Both the position numbers and the translations under genes were made by a program. A stretch of 7,223 nucleotides of DNA from an uncultured Phenylobacterium sp. (GTDB lineage Bacteria; Pseudomonadota; Alphaproteobacteria; Caulobacterales; Caulobacteraceae), in NCBI GenBank assembly GCA_945952175.1, contig CAMFHW010000211.1, positions 1 to 7,223 of the forward strand, in the 5' to 3' direction. Shown one piece after another: positions 5,615 to 7,223 of the stretch. Below the pieces are notes generated by a model that was not told the origin of the DNA, did not search any database, and worked only from the letters and a program-made list of their open reading frames with translations. Positions within the stretch are counted from its first letter, which is position 1; each line of letters opens with the position of its first letter.

Positions 5615-6594
5615 GGGATCACCTTGGACAGGGCCGGCAGGTCGAGCAGGTGCTCGGCCAGCAGGGTGGCGAACAGCAGCGACAGATAGAGGATCGAGAA
5701 GGCGAAAAGATTGCGGGCGTCCTTGGCCGCGGCCTTCACGTCATAGAGGCCGTCGTCCTGCCGCGGATCGGCGGCGTCGCCGGCCCGACTCTTGAACACC
5801 CGCCAGGCCAGGACCAGGAAGACCAGGCCGCCCAGGCCGGCCACCGCCAGATAGGCCACGCCGCCCAGGCCGGTGAAGGCCGGAACCAGGCACAGCGGCG
5901 TGAAGAGCAGGCTGTAGATCAGGATCTGCTTGCGCGTCGAGGCGGCGCCGGCGCTGACCGGCATCATCGGCACGCCGGCCTTGGCGTAATCTTCGCTGGT
6001 GTAGAGCGACAGCGCCCAGAAGTGGGGTGGCGTCCACATGAAGATGATCGCGCACAGCAGCCAGGCGTTCAGCGGCGTCGAGCCGGTCGCGGCCGCCCAG
6101 CCGATCACCGGCGGCAGGGCGCCGGCCAGACCGCCGATCACGATGTTCTGCGGCGTCGAGCGCTTCAGCCACATGGTGTAGACCACGGCGTAGAAGAGGA
6201 TGGTGAAGGCGAGCAGGCCCGCGGCCAGCCAGTTCACCGCCATGCCCAGCAGCATCACCGAGAACAGCGACAACACGACGCCCAGCGCCAGGGCGTCGGC
6301 GCCCTGGACCCGGCCGGCCGCCACCGGACGGCCGCGGGTGCGGCGCATCTGGCTGTCGATGTCGGCGTCGTACCACATGTTGAGCGCGCCGGACGCGCCC
6401 GCGCCGACGGCGATGCAGAGGATCGCGACGGCCGCCAGGATCGGGTGGATCGGGTGGATCGGGCGGTCGGCGCAGACCAGACCGGTGATGGCCGTGAACA
6501 CCACGAGCGACATCACGCGCGGCTTGAGAAGCTGCACGAAGTCCTGCCAGCGGGCAGGCGTCGCGGATCGGCTTACGGCGGCGGGCATCGCCAT
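5611..6594 (-). CDS. ctaB: Heme O synthase (protoheme IX farnesyltransferase)
   Basis: This UbiA-family prenyltransferase (CtaB/CyoE, Cox10 in mitochondria) attaches a farnesyl group to heme b to give heme O, the precursor of heme a for the aa3 oxidase. The 327-residue protein is hydrophobic throughout, as expected for about nine membrane helices. The first prenyl-diphosphate/magnesium motif is NMWYDADID (72-80; Asn72, Asp76, Asp80), followed by the CyoE-typical MRRTRGRPVAAG (83-94). WTPPHFWALSLY (187-198) and the EDYAKAGVPMMP stretch (201-212) form the second conserved loop. The start chosen is ATG at 6594, with GAGAG 8 nt upstream. ATG at 6588 and TTG at 6609 are alternatives, the latter lacking a ribosome site. 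A 9-bp tandem repeat encodes IHPIHPI in the loop after the first helix. The stop overlaps the small CoxF-like gene by 4 nt. Confidence 0.97.
   Translation of the reverse strand: MAMPAAVSRSATPARWQDFVQLLKPRVMSLVVFTAITGLVCADRPIHPIHPILAAVAILCIAVGAGASGALNMWYDADIDSQMRRTRGRPVAAGRVQGADALALGVVLSLFSVMLLGMAVNWLAAGLLAFTILFYAVVYTMWLKRSTPQNIVIGGLAGALPPVIGWAAATGSTPLNAWLLCAIIFMWTPPHFWALSLYTSEDYAKAGVPMMPVSAGAASTRKQILIYSLLFTPLCLVPAFTGLGGVAYLAVAGLGGLVFLVLAWRVFKSRAGDAADPRQDDGLYDVKAAAKDARNLFAFSILYLSLLFATLLAEHLLDLPALSKVIP
6438..6464. repeat. 9-bp tandem repeat inside ctaB
   Basis: Three consecutive copies of GGATCGGGT (6438-6446, 6447-6455, and 6456-6464 with the last base C) lie in frame in ctaB. They encode the PIHPIHPI run at about residues 45-52, in the loop between helices one and two. 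Copy-number change would add or remove three residues without a frameshift. Confidence 0.8.
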
Positions 6595-6619
6595 CGAAGA
6601 TACTCTCAAATGAGCCGAA

Positions 6620-6651
6620 GGGCGCGCGCCGGGTTGTCCCAGCCCGCGCCC
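6620..6651 (-). other. GC-rich hairpin in the ctaD-ctaB spacer
   Basis: GGGCGCG (6620-6626) pairs with CGCGCCC (6645-6651), with a small inner GGG/CCC stem (6631-6633 with 6638-6640). It occupies the middle of the 84-bp spacer between the ctaD stop and the ctaB start. No T-run follows. The left arm also contains the self-palindrome GGCGCGCGCC (6621-6630), so other folds compete. A role in lowering expression of the assembly genes relative to ctaD is inference. Confidence 0.35.
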
Positions 6652-6678
6652 CCCGGAAGTCCTTGGGTTGGCCCCGTC

Positions 6679-7223
6679 CTAGTGGACGTCGGGCTTCACC
6701 ACCGGCAGTTCGTTGAACTGGTGGAAGGGCGGCGGAGAGGACAGGGTCCACTCCAGGGTGGTCGCGCCTTCGCCCCAGGGATTGGCCTCGGCCGCGCGGC
6801 GGCGGACGGCGGCTTCCACCAGGACCAGCAGGAAGACCAGGACGCCGACGGCGGTGATCGCGTAGCCGATCGACGAGATCTTGTTCCAGTAGGCGAAGGC
6901 CTCCGGATAGTCGACATAGCGCCGGACCATGCCCTGCAGACCCAGGAAGTGCTGCGGGAAGAAGATCACGTTCACGCCGACGAACATGATCCAGAAATGG
7001 GTCGCGCCGAGGAACTCGTTGTACTTCACGCCCCACATCTTCTCGAACCAGTAGTAGAAGCCCGCGAAGATGGCGAACACCGCGCCCAGCGACAGCACGT
7101 AGTGGAAGTGAGCCACCACGTAGTAGGTGTCGTGGAGGCTGTAGTCGATGCCGGCGTTGGCGAGGACCACGCCGGTCACGCCGCCGACGGTGAACAGGAA
7201 GATGAAGCCGATCGCCCACAGCA
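6679..7223 (-). CDS. ctaD: Cytochrome c oxidase subunit I, C-terminal part (cut by window edge)
   Basis: The last 180 residues of the aa3 oxidase catalytic subunit are present; the rest lies beyond base 7223. Subunit I holds heme a and the heme a3-CuB centre where oxygen is reduced. The segment LHDTYYVVAHFHYV (visible residues 29-42) carries two metal-site groups. His30-Asp31 correspond to the magnesium-site pair (His403/Asp404 in Paracoccus numbering), and His38 and His40 to the heme a3 and heme a ligands (His411 and His413). RRY (100-102) supplies the arginine pair near the heme propionates (Arg473/474), with the same numbering offset. The residue before this pair is Val99 where Pro is usual. 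Two further helices follow (about 115-136 for the last), then a charged tail ending KPDVH. The Gly-Val-Thr-Gly start seen in this frame is internal, not the true N-terminus. The direct follower is ctaB after 84 bp. Confidence 0.97.
   Translation of the reverse strand, partial: LWAIGFIFLFTVGGVTGVVLANAGIDYSLHDTYYVVAHFHYVLSLGAVFAIFAGFYYWFEKMWGVKYNEFLGATHFWIMFVGVNVIFFPQHFLGLQGMVRRYVDYPEAFAYWNKISSIGYAITAVGVLVFLLVLVEAAVRRRAAEANPWGEGATTLEWTLSSPPPFHQFNELPVVKPDVH

Noticed and set aside
5741..7219. A 492-residue minus-strand open frame over ctaB and ctaD.
   Set aside because: It is a shifted frame of two well-supported genes, giving Arg/Pro-rich sequence without domains.
1..7223. Defence system, prophage, insertion sequence, CRISPR or other novel mobile system.
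   Set aside because: Every stretch is accounted for by a conserved housekeeping oxidase cluster and its neighbours; no integrase, transposase, direct-repeat array or change of composition was seen.

Overview
This GC-rich window carries one compact run of genes, all on the minus strand, so the biological reading order is from right to left. The gene order (ctaD, ctaB, a small CoxF-like gene, ctaG, ctaE, DUF983, surf1, thrC, M16 peptidase) and the protein sequences point to an alphaproteobacterium. Caulobacterales (Caulobacter or Phenylobacterium type) is my best guess, inferred from gene order and general sequence feel, not from a search.

Right half (7223 down to 3925): the aa3-type cytochrome c oxidase (complex IV) cluster. 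It holds the C-terminal part of subunit I (ctaD, cut by the window edge), heme O synthase (ctaB), a 50-residue single-membrane-span protein in the usual coxF position, the CuB insertion chaperone CtaG/Cox11, and subunit III (ctaE). ctaB and the small gene overlap by 4 nt (ATGA), and the small gene overlaps ctaG by 23 nt. The two larger spacers, before ctaB and before ctaE, each hold a GC-rich hairpin without a T-run.

Middle (3924 to 2721): a 117-bp spacer with a REP-like nested palindrome, then a zinc-ribbon, two-span DUF983 protein and the oxidase assembly factor SURF1. These two genes overlap by 11 nt.

Left half (2721 to 62): threonine synthase (thrC), whose start shares one base with the surf1 stop (TGATG), then an M16B zinc peptidase of the mitochondrial-processing-peptidase type. 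The peptidase starts at TTG, with its Shine-Dalgarno sequence lying across the thrC stop. A second palindromic element, made of two hairpins, lies just after the peptidase gene at the window edge.

Together the genes make the catalytic core of the terminal oxidase and supply heme O, copper and assembly help. They are joined tail-on to an amino-acid biosynthesis enzyme and a housekeeping peptidase. No stretch over 300 bases lacks a gene. I see no mobile element, CRISPR array, RNA gene or clear promoter. This is a conserved housekeeping region. The parts least well understood are the small CoxF-like protein, the DUF983 protein, the palindromic spacers, and the reason thrC and the peptidase sit at the end of an oxidase operon.
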